From Phlebotomus papatasi (Eukaryota; Arthropoda; Insecta; Diptera; Psychodidae), in the NCBI RefSeq assembly GCF_024763615.1, contig NC_077224.1, forward strand, positions 65,110,712 to 65,174,711: DNA of 64,000 nucleotides. Reading direction: 5' to 3'. Numbering within the stretch: the first letter of the stretch is position 1; each line of letters begins with the position of its first letter. The notes under the pieces were generated by a model that did no database searches, was not told the origin of the DNA, and saw only the letters and a list, made by a program, of their open reading frames with translations. This document shows positions 34,005-44,380 of the stretch, piece by piece. Made by a program: the position numbers and the translations under genes.

Positions 34005-34250
34005 ATGCCCTAGACACACTTACGACTTAAGCCGAGAGACGGCTTAACGTAATTATAATGAAAATAATGATTAGACCACATTCCCATCAGTTTCACATTT
34101 AATAGTCTCTCGGCTTAAGCCATAATGCCTTAAAAAGACTTACGACTTAAGCCGAGTAACGTCTTAGTGAGAAACTGATGGTAATGTCGTCTGTCTAAAT
34201 ATTATTTTGATTATAATTACGTTAAGCCATCTTTCGACTTAAACCGTAAT
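34005..34250. mobile_element. Two adjoining copies of the CTAGACACACTTACG family
   Basis: The first unit (34005-34130) starts ATGCCCTAGACACACTTACG and ends CTCTCGGCTTAAGCCATAAT. The second (34131-34250) starts AAAGACTTACGACTTAAGCC and ends TTTCGACTTAAACCGTAAT. Each has the ACGTAATTATAAT inner segment. Together with the next two entries this makes four MITE units in about 600 bases. Confidence 0.75.
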
Positions 34251-34251
34251 A

Positions 34252-34452
34252 ACGGCTTCAGACTGAAGGTTTAGCCCAGTTCGCTGAGGTCTCAAAAATA
34301 TAAATAACAAGGAATTTTATTGATATTTTCAAAATCTAATGGATCATTTGCCCTTAATATACAATCCTAAACAACAATTTCCTAAAAAATCGTGCCTGAT
34401 TATGAATTAGAGCAGTTAAGACAGATTGCTAAGCCTTAGGTCTGAAGCCCGT
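34252..34452. mobile_element. MITE, GCTTCAGACCTAAG family, copy 3
   Basis: It begins ACGGCTTCAGACTGAAGGTT then TAGCCCAG, and ends CTAAGCCTTAGGTCTGAAGC then CCGT. Same orientation as copy 1. Confidence 0.8.
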
Positions 34453-34474
34453 ATAAGTGTGTCAGCACATAAGA

Positions 34475-34606
34475 GCCTTGACAGACCTGAGGATTAGCCA
34501 AGAGACGGCTTAGCGTAATTATATTCAAAACAATGATTAAACTACATTTCCATCATTTTCCACTAAGCCGTCTCTCGACTTAAGTCGTAAGTGTGTCTAA
34601 GGCATA
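34475..34606. mobile_element. MITE, CTAGACACACTTACG family, full-length copy
   Basis: It begins GCCTTGACAGACCTGAGGAT and ends GTCGTAAGTGTGTCTAAGGC; closely similar to 26487-26618. Confidence 0.8.
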
Positions 34607-34956
34607 AGTATCTCTAGTGTCTAGGACATTACACCCACATTTGGGCTGATCCCTGTAAACGTTTGAAGCTCGACTAAAATCGGTTTATTAACCAATTCCT
34701 ATGAACTCTTTCTTTCGTTAGCTTTTCTAGCACTTTATTTAAAATAGACAAACTATAATAAGGTCGAGTAAGTTTATGTTAGCTAAGATTCTTTTCACTG
34801 CCTAATACCAATATCAAAAACGAATGTTTTTCTAATATGCCATCAAAATCCATCAATGCCCTATTAAGTTGGATAATATTTAACAAAAGAGTGTAAAAAA
34901 TGTGTGAAAATTCGGGGGTTTATCTGTGCTATACAAAACGCAGGAGCAGATAAAAA

Positions 34957-35487
34957 ATGAAGATAAATTTTGTAATTTTCCAGTCACTCGCCATCGCCAG
35001 CACAGTTCTGCATTACTACAGCTTTAATGATGGTGAATTGGTGACGGCATTTTTGGCCACAGGCACGTTCTGCGGCTACATTATTGTCCTCATAGCCATT
35101 TTCGCTGGTAATGTATACATGAATTTTGTGTACACCTAATAAGTGAGGGATGGTATTGCCTCCACATGCCCTAACATTGTTTCTCATTGGAGGTCAGGAC
35201 ACTTTCCCCCAAAATTTCAACCCAGAAAATCGCATTGACTCTCATCGTCTTTTCAATCCCCTGGAATAGGTCACATGATCGGAACGCCTGTTAACAAGCG
35301 TCTCAGCATCTTTTACAGCATTATCGGAAGCGTGATGTTCATTACATCGGGTGTTTTCATCATTGAGGCGTGGGAACATTCATTTAGGACACGAACACGA
35401 GATTTGGCCATCACGAAAGGATCTGTTGCTATAATAAATGGAGCTGTCTTTTTATTAGACACAATTTTCACATTTCGAGATAAATGA
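34957..35487 (+). CDS. Snakeskin-like four-helix membrane protein
   Basis: Two exons give 122 residues: 34957-35107 and 35270-35487, joined in phase 1 (GCTG before GTAATG; acceptor CCCCTGGAATAG). Hydrophobic segments lie at about residues 3-20, 29-50, 62-81 and 97-115. The spacing, the GTFCGYIIVLIAIFAG run, the I-I-G...S-G-hydrophobic-E-A-W segment and the closing INGAVFLLDTIFTFRD follow the pattern of insect Snakeskin (Ssk), a small smooth-septate-junction protein of gut and renal epithelia. This is a family resemblance, not a claim of orthology. The chosen ATG lies just before TTTTGTAATTTTCCAG, which itself looks like an acceptor, so the true first residues may come from an undetected upstream exon. 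Role in epithelial junctions is inferred. Confidence 0.7.
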
Positions 35488-36719
35488 TTTTGACCTATTG
35501 CGAGCCTGTCACTGCAATCTCTCTATGCTGTTAAATAATTTAATGCTCCCATCGAAAATGTATTGTTGCATTTAACACCCCAACATCATTGGGATAAATA
35601 TGCAAAATACATCATCAGAACAAATATGAAAACACCATGATTGTTTGCCATTCAACTTCTACCATTTGATTTCTGTATGCCTTTATGGTGACCTCGTCTA
35701 TATATTTAGAGTCAATTCACTCAAAATACATACCCTCATGTACGAATCACACAACTTTCCATATTAATTGAATTACTTCCCTAATTGATGTATATACCCC
35801 CGAGAGTAAATATCCACTCATTGAGCAACTGTTTACCTTTCATTTTTATTAAATTACCATCAATATATTTCTCTACAGCAAGTCCACTTAATAACACACC
35901 TTTTCCCACTTTCAATTAACATGATGATATTCCTATTAATTCTCAAAGTCCATCTAAACTAAAGGGTTTATTGCAATGGAAAGGATGGAAAACAACCAAC
36001 AATAATATGGGTTATTAGTACATTTATCGATTTTTAAAGTTGATGTAAAATGTTGTTCCACTTATCATTATTTTGTTACATCAATACGTTTTAAATTAAA
36101 TTCAATTGAAAGAAGATACAATCCCTCAAATCAATTTATGTATTTGGATGGCGTATTAGGTGCAAAAGTCGAATATTGTAATTAAATATTTAACTGCATT
36201 TACTATTTATGTGAGACACATCTGATTGTCCAATAGACTAGAACATTAAATGCGTTCAAGCTCTATTGATGAATTAAGAGTTTATGTACATTTAGATAAA
36301 ATGCTTGACAATAAAATATTTGAGGATTAAATTAATTAAAATTTCATAAATTTCCCATACTCATAGAGACATTAAAGTTCTATATTTCCTCATTAAGAAT
36401 CAATTTTTTTTTTTAATTAATCAGTTAGGTACAATTCCCAAATTGGGATTTAACTTTGTAGTTGTAAAAGGATTGTTAACTTTAATATATATTTAAATTT
36501 TGCTAAGTTTAATATAATGTTTTAAGGTACTTTATAAAAGAAAGCGAAAGGTGAAATTTCATTAATTTATTATTATTAATTTATTAAATAGAATGAACCA
36601 ATATTATGATATAATCTAGCCCTATGAACTAATTTTGAACCTATATTACATTATGAGAAGGTGCTTGACTTTCCCTGTACAAAAAATATCCCTAATCGTA
36701 TAATTAAGTGGTATTATAT
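35488..36719. other. AT-rich intergenic DNA downstream of the Ssk-like gene
   Basis: Nothing recognised beyond possible 3' UTR of the preceding gene in the first 100-200 bases. Confidence 0.4.
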
Positions 36720-37020
36720 GGGTCGCGGTCAAAATCTCGCAAGGTAAAATCCCGAATGCCAAAATCCCGAAAGCCAAAATCCCGAAAGCCAAAATACCGA
36801 AAGCCTAAATCCCGAATGGGCCAAAATTCCGAAAGCCCAAATCCCGAATTCTAAAAAGTATCATACCTACTTCCACGATTATATTCGCGCCTGCTTGAGG
36901 TAAAGGAAAGGTTTCTGTGTCTTGAGAAATCATTCTAAACATCTAAACATTTTCCTCCATATAATCTCATCCCTTTCAGGATTTTGGCTTTCGGGATTTT
37001 GGCTTTCGGATTTTGGCTTA
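36720..37020. mobile_element. Palindromic element with CCCGAAAGCC subrepeats, copy 3
   Basis: The left arm GGGTCGCGGTCAAAATCTCG is followed by AATCCCGAAAGCCAA units; the right arm is GGATTTTGGCTTTCGGGATT and its repeats. Inner TTGAGAAATCATTCTAAACA corresponds to GGGAAATTATTCTACACATT of copy 1. Confidence 0.8.
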
Positions 37021-37063
37021 ACTGCTTTTCTTGCTTTTCTTAATTCAAGCTATTACACACAGA

Positions 37064-37310
37064 GGACACTCAATGGGTCAAGTAGTAGAGCACTCGCTCT
37101 ATGATGCAAGTGTCCCGGGTTTGAATCCCCTTTTGGTCATCAGGAATTTTTCTGGCGTTAAAGAGGGTCGAATTACATCCAGTGAGCTTCACTGCACTTG
37201 ATTCCACGGGCCTCATCCCGTACAAGAAAAAATAATAATGCATGTTTAGAAATCCCCTTGCGGGAAGGCCTAGTTCCTTCATGGAATGTTGTGCCAGCAT
37301 TATTATTATT
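37064..37310 (+). mobile_element. tRNA-derived SINE
   Basis: The 5' part resembles a tRNA: GGGTCAAGTAGTAGAGCACT as a degenerate A box and GGTTTGAATCC (37118-37128) matching the B-box consensus GGTTCGANNCC at all but one fixed position. A non-tRNA body follows, ending in (ATT)n. It is flanked by a 12-base direct duplication ATTACACACAGA (37052-37063 and 37311-37322), typical of LINE-assisted insertion. The target was the terminus of a MITE, whose end is therefore duplicated. Pol III transcription would initiate from the internal boxes. Confidence 0.8.
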
Positions 37311-37312
37311 AT

Positions 37313-37638
37313 TACACACAGAAAAATGGAAAATTCTTGAACAGAAACACCAAGGAATTTAAGTTCAAATACCATTTTGGTAAATGCCACTGCTCTAATT
37401 CTGACTCCTTGATCATTTAGTTTTAATTGGAATTTGCAAATATCAAGACTTCTTTCACTTTTCAGCTAATCCTCAACTTAAATTCCCGATCTTTTACCGT
37501 GAAAGAGATCGGGATTCTAGCCCATTTCATTCACTCAGAGTTTCTAAACTTGAACGCCTCAGACATTCACGTTCAATTTAAATTTCCAAAAAATTACATA
37601 GGTATTCTTAAATTCAGAGTTAAAACTTTTTGTGTGTA
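37313..37638. mobile_element. MITE with TACACACAGAAAAAT ends, copy 2
   Basis: It begins TACACACAGAAAAATGG and ends CTTTTTGTGTGTA. Inner segments ATTCTTGAACAGAAACACCA and CTTAAATTCAGAGTTAAAAC match the reverse complement of the copy at 15679-15998. The SINE at 37064-37310 inserted in its left end. Confidence 0.8.
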
Positions 37639-37654
37639 GGCATATAAAATTGCA

Positions 37655-38400
37655 ACATTAAAACTATATTTTCTAAAATTTTCATTTAAAAATTTTAAAA
37701 ATTAAGCCTTCGAGTTTTGATTTTCGAATAGCTGTTTTGAAAAGAAAACATACCTATCGGTAGACAATAGTTTTCGGTGTAACTTCATCTGTCGTCAAAA
37801 AACTTAATATTTCCCGTTATCTGATGAGTTAGGGCAGAATCACATTGACAATAAAATGCTCGCCAGAGCCTCACCATATTTCATTAATTTCCGCATTTTC
37901 ATTGCAATTCTTACGCAAATTCTCGATTACCGTATTACCTTATCTCATACTCGGTTTTGGTACTAGATGAAAATAATATTAGAAAATTGAAGAAATAAAA
38001 CAAAAATGCGATAAACGGTGAGCAAAAAAACTGTATGAGAAATTAATAGTACAGTTTTTTTTTGCTCACCGTTTATCGAATTTTCGTTTTATTTTTTCAA
38101 TTTTCTTATATTACTTTCACCTTAGTGTCACCGAGTATGAGATAATGTAATACGGAAATCGAGAATTTGCGTAAGAATTGCAATGAAAATGTGTAAATTA
38201 ACGAAATAGGGTGAGCATTTTACTGTCAATGTGATTCTGCCCTTAAACTAGTTTTTGAACGAGATATTTTTCAAAAAATGAAATTTGAATTCTTGTGAGA
38301 ATTTTATACAAAAAATACCATTTTTGACGTATTTTACAACGTGTTGTAGAATAATTTGTGATTACGTAAGCATAAAATCTGTATTTAAGTACGAAAGTAA
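37655..38400. repeat. Dispersed older repeat, copy B, split by a younger palindrome
   Basis: Matches to 10860-11345 cover about 37655-37831 and 38246-38400, in the same order, including CGTCAAAAAACTTAATAT and GAATTTTATACAAAAAATAC. The break between them is exactly the element at 37832-38242. Confidence 0.65.
37832..38242. mobile_element. 411-base palindromic element with TTA duplication (PIF/Harbinger-like)
   Basis: Ends are GGGCAGAATCACATTGACA and TGTCAATGTGATTCTGCCC, flanked by TTA at 37829-37831 and 38243-38245. Arms of about 180-200 bases pair with scattered differences, including GATAAACGGTGAGCAAAAAA and TTTTTTGCTCACCGTTTATC. A 3-base TTA/TAA duplication is characteristic of PIF/Harbinger elements. 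Non-coding. Confidence 0.75.
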
Positions 38401-39287
38401 ATAAAATTAGAAAATATACTTTTTTATTCCTACGAATCTGAATTAATTTTTTATTATAATGAAAAATATTATTATTATGAAATTATTCCGCTTCTAGTCT
38501 TCTTGACCTACGTAATCTCTTAATAAGAAAAATAGTTGATATATTTTTACACCTAAAAATGTAACCGTTATGAAGAAAGAAGTTAATCAATTTTTTTTCA
38601 TTGTCAGTTAAACAGCGATAATGGCATAATGTTTGTTAATTTATCTCACGTTGTAAAGGAGACTAAAGGTAATGATGTAAAATTTAAACTCTTTCGTTTT
38701 TTGTATCTTTAAGAATCTCACTTTTCAGAAATTAAAAAAAATATCGTCACTGCCCATGATGTAACGAACTAAAAAGGTGTGCTCACAACATGGCGGCTGG
38801 AGTATTGGGGTTTTTGAAATTGTGAAATTAACGGTCACTTCTGAAAAGTTGTTAAAAACCCTCAGATTTCGATTCGATACGGTTCATTTTCCTTTAAAAT
38901 TCAATAATTTATTCCAAGTAAGGCTTATGAATCCTGAATTTTTGAGTTTTTTGCTTTGAAACTGCACAATTTCTAAAGAAACTCATCTGAGAAATGGTGC
39001 ACCGAACCCCCGCAATTCTTCACAAAATATCATCACACACGCATCGGAATTCTAAATTTTCGCAATAATGAAGGTTTTAGAACTTTTTAAACTACTTTTA
39101 AGAACACAATTTACAACATAAAACCTCAAAATCACATCATTTTATTAGAAAAACAAAATGAAAAGAGAGAAATTCAGTAAATTTGACACTTCGGAGGTGT
39201 GAGTCTAAAAAATTTCAGCGGCAGCTGTCAAAATTATATTTTTGTCAGCCGGCTAAACATAATGAAATATTTCCATATTTTTTGTTA

Positions 39288-39572
39288 CAGTAAACTCTCG
39301 CTTATCAGTGGACTCTTTTTCCGGGTGACAAAAAAAATCTTTTTTTGTTATGCAAATGTGCTCTATCTACTGTTAATTCTTACTCACTGTAACTTTTTTG
39401 GACAGTACGCATGTTTAAAGGGAATGTCAGATTCAGTCAGGTCAGGATTCACTCTATAAATTTTCAATGTATACAAAAAAAATCGTTGGATTTCAAACAA
39501 TTTAATGGATATCACTCTCAAAATCCGTATGACATTTTGGTCCCGCTCTCACGGATAAGCGAGAGTCTACTG
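39288..39572. mobile_element. MITE with pogo/Tigger-like ends
   Basis: Ends are CAGTAAACTCTCGCTTATC and GATAAGCGAGAGTCTACTG with TA on each side. Pogo and Tigger elements have TIRs of this type (CAGTA...CTCGCT...). 285 bases, no transposase. Confidence 0.75.
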
Positions 39573-40341
39573 TAAATTTTACTTCAAAAATGATTTTAGA
39601 TGCTTTAATTGCATGTTTAACACCAAATATATCGCAATTGGCAAATATAAATGTATTTTCACACAAGAAACTTTTATTGTTTTCGAAAGAAGATATACCG
39701 AATATTCACGCTTATTCTGCTTTATTATAATGATTTAATTTGCCCTGATTATAGGCGTAAACTTTCCAATATATGTTTTCATGAAGGAGAGTTTGATAAT
39801 ATATGTCAAAAAACAATTCCATGTTTTATTTTGCAGCCACAATTTTGTATTTTATAATTCGAAAATTCATATTATTAGTAATAGGTAACAGTTTTAAACA
39901 AATTTAATAATTCGGATGATAAAAAGTGGATCTTAATGCCCCGCTCCCCTCAGCGATATCACTTATTTCATTTGCTTCTTCCAAAAGTTGACCGTTTTTC
40001 ATCGGCCAAAATTTTCATCATTCAAGTTCAGTTTTTGTATAAAATGATCAAATTAGTGCAACTAAGTTTTTTCAATCCGGTTACATTTTGAAGTTATTTC
40101 ATTTGCGAGACAAGTGAGAAAATCGACTTTAAAGTTTCCTCATGAAATATTATTAATTTTCAAGTGAACTTTCGCACATCTCGAGCCTATTGAGTATGAG
40201 GCCTATATCTCCCATAGTTTAAGAGAAAATTTTATTTTAAAGTTTTTCAAATATTTTAATGCATTTTTCATCGAGTTTTCCTCAATTTTAAGTGAAATTT
40301 TGCATATTACTAGCCTAAAGGAGGCTCTAAAAGTATGTAGA

Positions 40342-40544
40342 TAGGGGGAGGTGGGGCTACATTGAGCTGTGGGGATAGATTGTTATACGACTTTTTCGCA
40401 TATTTCTAAATGAAACTGGTCCGTGCAATTATTTTATTTAGATGCGCAATTATTTTGTCTATCCAATTTACATCATGTTAAAACCCAGTTTCATTTAGAA
40501 ATATGCGAAAAAATCGTATAACAATGTAGCCCCACCTCCCCCTA
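40342..40544. mobile_element. MITE with TA-GGGGGAGGTGGGGCTACATTG ends, copy 1
   Basis: TAGGGGGAGGTGGGGCTACA is mirrored by TGTAGCCCCACCTCCCCCTA; further in, TCGCATATTTCTAAATGAAA pairs with TTTCATTTAGAAATATGCGA. A diverged copy is at 54253-54430. Confidence 0.8.
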
Positions 40545-40794
40545 TTGAGATTTCTATCTCGCGGATGACTTTCTCTTTTTGAGACTTTTATATAGTTTAG
40601 ATGAATAAGGAAAATTTCATGAAAATTTCTGAAATTTTCAAAATATTGTGAAATTTTCATGAAAATATCTTTGAAATTTGAAATTGGGTTTAGTCTGTTT
40701 GTTAGTTTTTGAAGACAATTTTGTAGACAATCCAAAATTTCTGATAGACTTTTATTTATTCACATTTTAGTTTTTGTCAATCTCTTTTTTCATT

Positions 40795-41285
40795 TTTAAC
40801 TGATCAACTCGAGTATTTCTACTGCTCATATTTAATTTTTTGTTCACCATATATTATTTTATATTGCTAATTTTGGTGACCACTTTTTAATTTTTTTATT
40901 GCTCATTTCGAATACTTTTACTGATCATTTTTAATTTTATTATTATTTAGGTTTTATTTTTTGTTCACCAAATTTCTAATTTTTTCTTAATCACTTTTAA
41001 ACTTTTTACTGCCTAAATTGAATATTTTTACTGGTAATTTTTAATATTTTATTTTACTACTCGCTTTTAATTTATTTGCTCATAAATTTTTAATTTTTTT
41101 CCTGGTCATGTTTTAATTTTTTACTGATCATTTTTTTTAAATTTTTACTACCCCTTTTAATTTCTTACTACTTTTTATTTTAAATTTTTGCTGTTTTATT
41201 TAATTTTGTAATGACCATTTTTATTTTTTGTTTTTGACCATTTCGAATTTTTTGCTAAGCAGATTTTTATTTTCTACTGCTCGTT
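40795..41285. repeat. Degenerate tandem repeat
   Basis: A loose unit of roughly 20-30 bases, TTTTTACTGATCATTTTTAA or similar, repeats many times with variation (ACTGCTCAT, TTGCTCATT, ACTGGTAAT). No higher-order order was discerned. Confidence 0.6.
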
Positions 41286-41556
41286 TATGCAATGCCGAAG
41301 AGAAATCGTATGATAATACGTTGAAATATAACAGAATTTAATGACAATGCCTTGAAAATAATTTTTATTGAAAAAGCCGGCGCAATTAAGCTTTGCCGCC
41401 GCCAAAAATGTTTCGACTCACACCACTCAAATTGACAGCAAAATGTCGTTAGAATCAGAATTCAAATACCAGAAGAGAAAGACAAAAGATATCGTGATGT
41501 CACTCTCTATTTATGTAGTGAGCACACCTTCTTAAGTCATTACACCATGGTCACTG

Positions 41557-42228
41557 CCAATTAAAAAACATGGCACTAATTTTATGATTAATTTCATATG
41601 AATTTTAATATGTAAAAATTTTTGATTATTGAAAAAATTTAAGATAAATTTTGGATCGTTTGCTTTGTGTGTAAATTGTTTTAATACTCCGTAAAGTCCT
41701 GACAATTATCATTAATTAATTACAAAACACGTTTTCATGATGTTAAGGTGCACCTCTGCAGTCACACCCATATAAAGCTATAATAAGATGCTTGATATAA
41801 TTATATAAAGCTTGTTATTCACTTTAATCAATCAATATTCAAATGAGTTTTTAATTGTACTTTTGCTCCTAGTTTACTTTATATTCTTTCACAATGCAAT
41901 GGTCCGAAATATTTAGAAATTAATTTTTTAAATTATGTTCCAAATTATCATATCTGAATTATTACTAAAAAAAACTTTTTGTAACGATAAATTAAAATTG
42001 TTTAACTTAACTGAAAGCATTATATGTTAAGACAATGAAATGTAAATTATAATTTATAAAATTAATATCTTACCTTTTCAATAATGACAGCAAATCTGTA
42101 GTATAAAAATATTTGTAAAATAAACGAAAATTATTACAAAAGAGAGAGAAGTTTTATTTTTTTTTAGTATAAAATTCTACATTAGTCTTAAAACAAAAGG
42201 ATTAGTCTTGTGGAGAAATTATGTACAT
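41557..42228. other. AT-rich DNA and 3' flank of the cuticle-type gene
   Basis: On the minus strand AATAAA (42158-42153) lies about 70 bases after the stop codon and is the likely poly(A) signal. Nothing else was recognised. Confidence 0.5.
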
Positions 42229-44275
42229 TTAGGCTATGAAGCCGTGATTATGGTCACAATATACTCCATTGTGGATATGTCCTCCGTATCCACCGTATGA
42301 TCCAATGGCTCCATAACCTCCATAATGACCACCTAAGTGACCGCCTAAAGCACCACCCCAGCCTATTCCTCCGTAGCCAATGAGTGGTTTAGAAGCCAAG
42401 TAAGATCCGGATGATGCCACAAAGGACGGTTTATTGATATACACAGGGGTTTGCACAGGAACTGGAACTGGAACTGTATGGGGGACTGGGACTTTTACAG
42501 GGATACCGACTTTGACGGGGAATGGGACCTTTACCGGAACAGGAACGGGTTTTTCTACAGGAATGGGATGTGGCACAAGGACTTTAACTGGATAGGGTCG
42601 ATCTACAGGAACCGGGACTGTTTGGACAACACTGCTGTGACCATGAAGGCCACCTGAGTAACCGTAGGAACCCCCATAGGAACCTCCATAACCAAGTCCA
42701 TAGGCACCAGAGAGAGACCCTCCTGATGGGCCGAATTTGGAGATTCCAGAAAGACCGTGATATCCATCATAACTTGAACCATAATAACCACCGGTTTTGT
42801 ACAAACCAGCTCCGAAGCCTAAGCCTACGGAACCGTAAGAACCATGTAGACCAATGGCACCTCCAATATGTCGTTTTTTAGGATCTTTCTCCTCACTGCA
42901 ACTTCCAGCAGCAACGAAAAGCACCAAGGTCTGTCGATTTTAAAAGAAAAAAAAAACTTTTAAAAATACTAAAGCTTTTTCATTCAAGTGGAATGTAAGA
43001 TAAGCTTAGAGACAGAGTTATACAAGGTTATTAAAAATGGTTTTTAAAATATTTGGTTATTTATCTTTTCGTTCAAACGGTTTTCGATCTTATTTTCACC
43101 CATCAGTTTACATTTTTTTGTTTATTGAATACATATTTGAAAAATATTTCGTTGAATTCCTTCGTTTGAAACTTAGTCAGAAAACAGTTTGGAACCATTT
43201 CCATGATGCCATAGACACACGTGCGACTTGACGCCCTAGGCACACTTACGACTTAAGCCGAGAGACGACTTAGTGGAAAATGATGGAAATGTAGTTTGGC
43301 CATTATTTCTATTATAATTACGCTAAGCCGTCTCTCGGCTAATCATCAGGTCTGTCATGGCCCTAAGTCGAGAGTTGGTTTAACGTAATTATAATCAAAA
43401 TAGTGATCAAATTATATTTCCATTAGTTTCTGACTTATCCGTCTCTCGGCTTAAGTTGTAAATATGTCTAGGACATAAGGCTAATCTCAGGAATAAGCTA
43501 GATTTATGGGTGCTACATAAATTGTTGCTAGAAAAGTCTTTTAGACCAAATCGATGTTTGTGATTCTTTTCTGAAACACCACAAAATCGACTCATTTTCG
43601 AAACGGATGGTGAATGACGATGAATAGTACGAGAACAAGCATCGAAAAAAATCGTGGCCCAAGTATAATGAGTCGGCCTAAATTTTTGCCAAGTCCGGAA
43701 TTAACGGCCAAAAAGGTTTTGCTAATGGAATTGGAAGAAAATCATCCACTATGAGCTGCTGCCCAATGGCCAAACGTTCCTATTGGCAACAGACCAAATT
43801 GGTTTAATCTTCAAAATAATGCTTGGAAGAGATCAGAATTATTTACTTCACCGAATAGTTCAGAAAAGGCAGAAAAGGCGAACTGGAGATGAAGTTTGTC
43901 ACTTAATATCACTTAAGTGCAGGCCTTTACCACATTTTTAACACGGTCATTCTGCCACACTTTTTGTGAATAAAATATTTTCCAGAGAGATAACTCTTCG
44001 GAATTCCTAAGACTAACAACACATTCGTATTCAATGTATCCAAATTTTACTTTGGAAACACTAATACACGCATTTGGGGAAGTAAAATAGTGAAAATTAA
44101 TATCTCCTTTAAAAAAAAATTCAATATTTTATTACTAAATGAATTTGAGACTTAAGGATTTAAAAGAAGATGTTGCTTAAAGTTTTGTATCGAAATTAAC
44201 TTATCCTTAAGTGAGCTGCACAATTTAAAGTTAAAATGACACTAAAAGCACTAGACATACCACAAAAATTCTCAT
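42229..44275 (-). CDS. Secreted Gly-rich, Val-Pro-Val cuticle-type protein
   Basis: Exon 1 is 44275-44261 (MRIFV, donor GTATGTC); exon 2 is 42930-42229 after acceptor AAAATCGACAG. Both are phase 0, giving 238 residues. Residues 1-16 (MRIFVTLVLFVAAGSC) form a signal peptide. The mature protein starts with acidic/basic residues and KKR, then a Gly/Tyr/Ser-rich region (about 30-105), a block of alternating Val-Pro with Lys, His and Glu (about 110-168, such as VPVPVKVPFPVKV), and a Gly/His/Tyr-rich tail ending CDHNHGFIA. This layout is typical of low-complexity Pro/Gly insect cuticular proteins. No chitin-binding Rebers-Riddiford motif is visible. The 1330-base intron holds nested MITEs and a dead mariner. 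Extracellular matrix role is inferred. Confidence 0.85.
43205..43478. mobile_element. CTAGACACACTTACG-family MITE with another copy of the same family nested inside
   Basis: The outer copy starts ATGCCATAGACACACGTGCG, breaks at CGACTT, and resumes at 43364 with TAAGTCGAGAGTTGGTTTAA, ending GTCTAGGACAT. The inner copy (about 43230-43363) runs from CGCCCTAGGCACACTTACG to CAGGTCTGTCATGGCCC, the two ends seen in 26487-26618. Both lie in the intron of the cuticle-type gene. Confidence 0.75.
43489..43900 (+). pseudogene. mariner transposase relic
   Basis: Frame-shifted pieces follow the mariner order: NKLDLWVLHKL (43492), VCDSFLKHHKIDSFSKRMV (about 43552), then NDDE, matching the conserved G-D-E around the first catalytic Asp, then KHRKKSW, then IIHYELLPNGQT (43741-43776) and a remnant of the following C-Q-Q region. 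Stops and frame changes show it is inactive. N-terminal DNA-binding domain and both terminal repeats are absent. It lies antisense inside the intron of the cuticle-type gene. Confidence 0.8.
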
Positions 44276-44344
44276 TGTGATAAATAAAGATAGATGTAAA
44301 GGTGTCACTGAAGAGTCACAATCACTGAACCACTTTCTGCATAC

Positions 44345-44380
44345 TGCAATCTTGATGAGGAATGTACCAAGTCTTTTATA
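44345..44380 (-). promoter_or_regulatory. Core promoter of the 42229-44275 gene
   Basis: TATAAAAG at 44380-44373 on the minus strand is followed about 35 bases later by TTGCAGT (initiator-like, A at 44345). The ATG is 70 bases further on. Confidence 0.7.

Larger units (their letters stand above)
38744..41556. mobile_element. Large composite inverted-repeat element
   Basis: The left end, with AAAAAGGTGTGCTCAC after CCATGATGTAACGAACT, is mirrored at the right by GTGAGCACACCTTCTTAAGT and CATTACACCATGG. A second mirrored zone pairs GGAGGTGTGAGTC...GCGGC (39193-39225) with GCCGCC...GACTCACACC (41394-41430). Inside lie two younger MITEs (39288, 40342) and a degenerate tandem array (40795). No transposase motif was found, so the type is unknown. 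Confidence 0.55.

Noticed and set aside
37070..37150. tRNA gene
   Set aside because: A- and B-box-like sequences are present, but the cloverleaf is incomplete and the sequence continues into a SINE body with an (ATT)n tail and a target duplication.
42451..42657. Plus-strand ORF rich in Asn/Arg/Trp across the cuticle gene
   Set aside because: It is the antisense of the Val-Pro-Val block of the minus-strand gene, whose signal peptide and splice sites are convincing.
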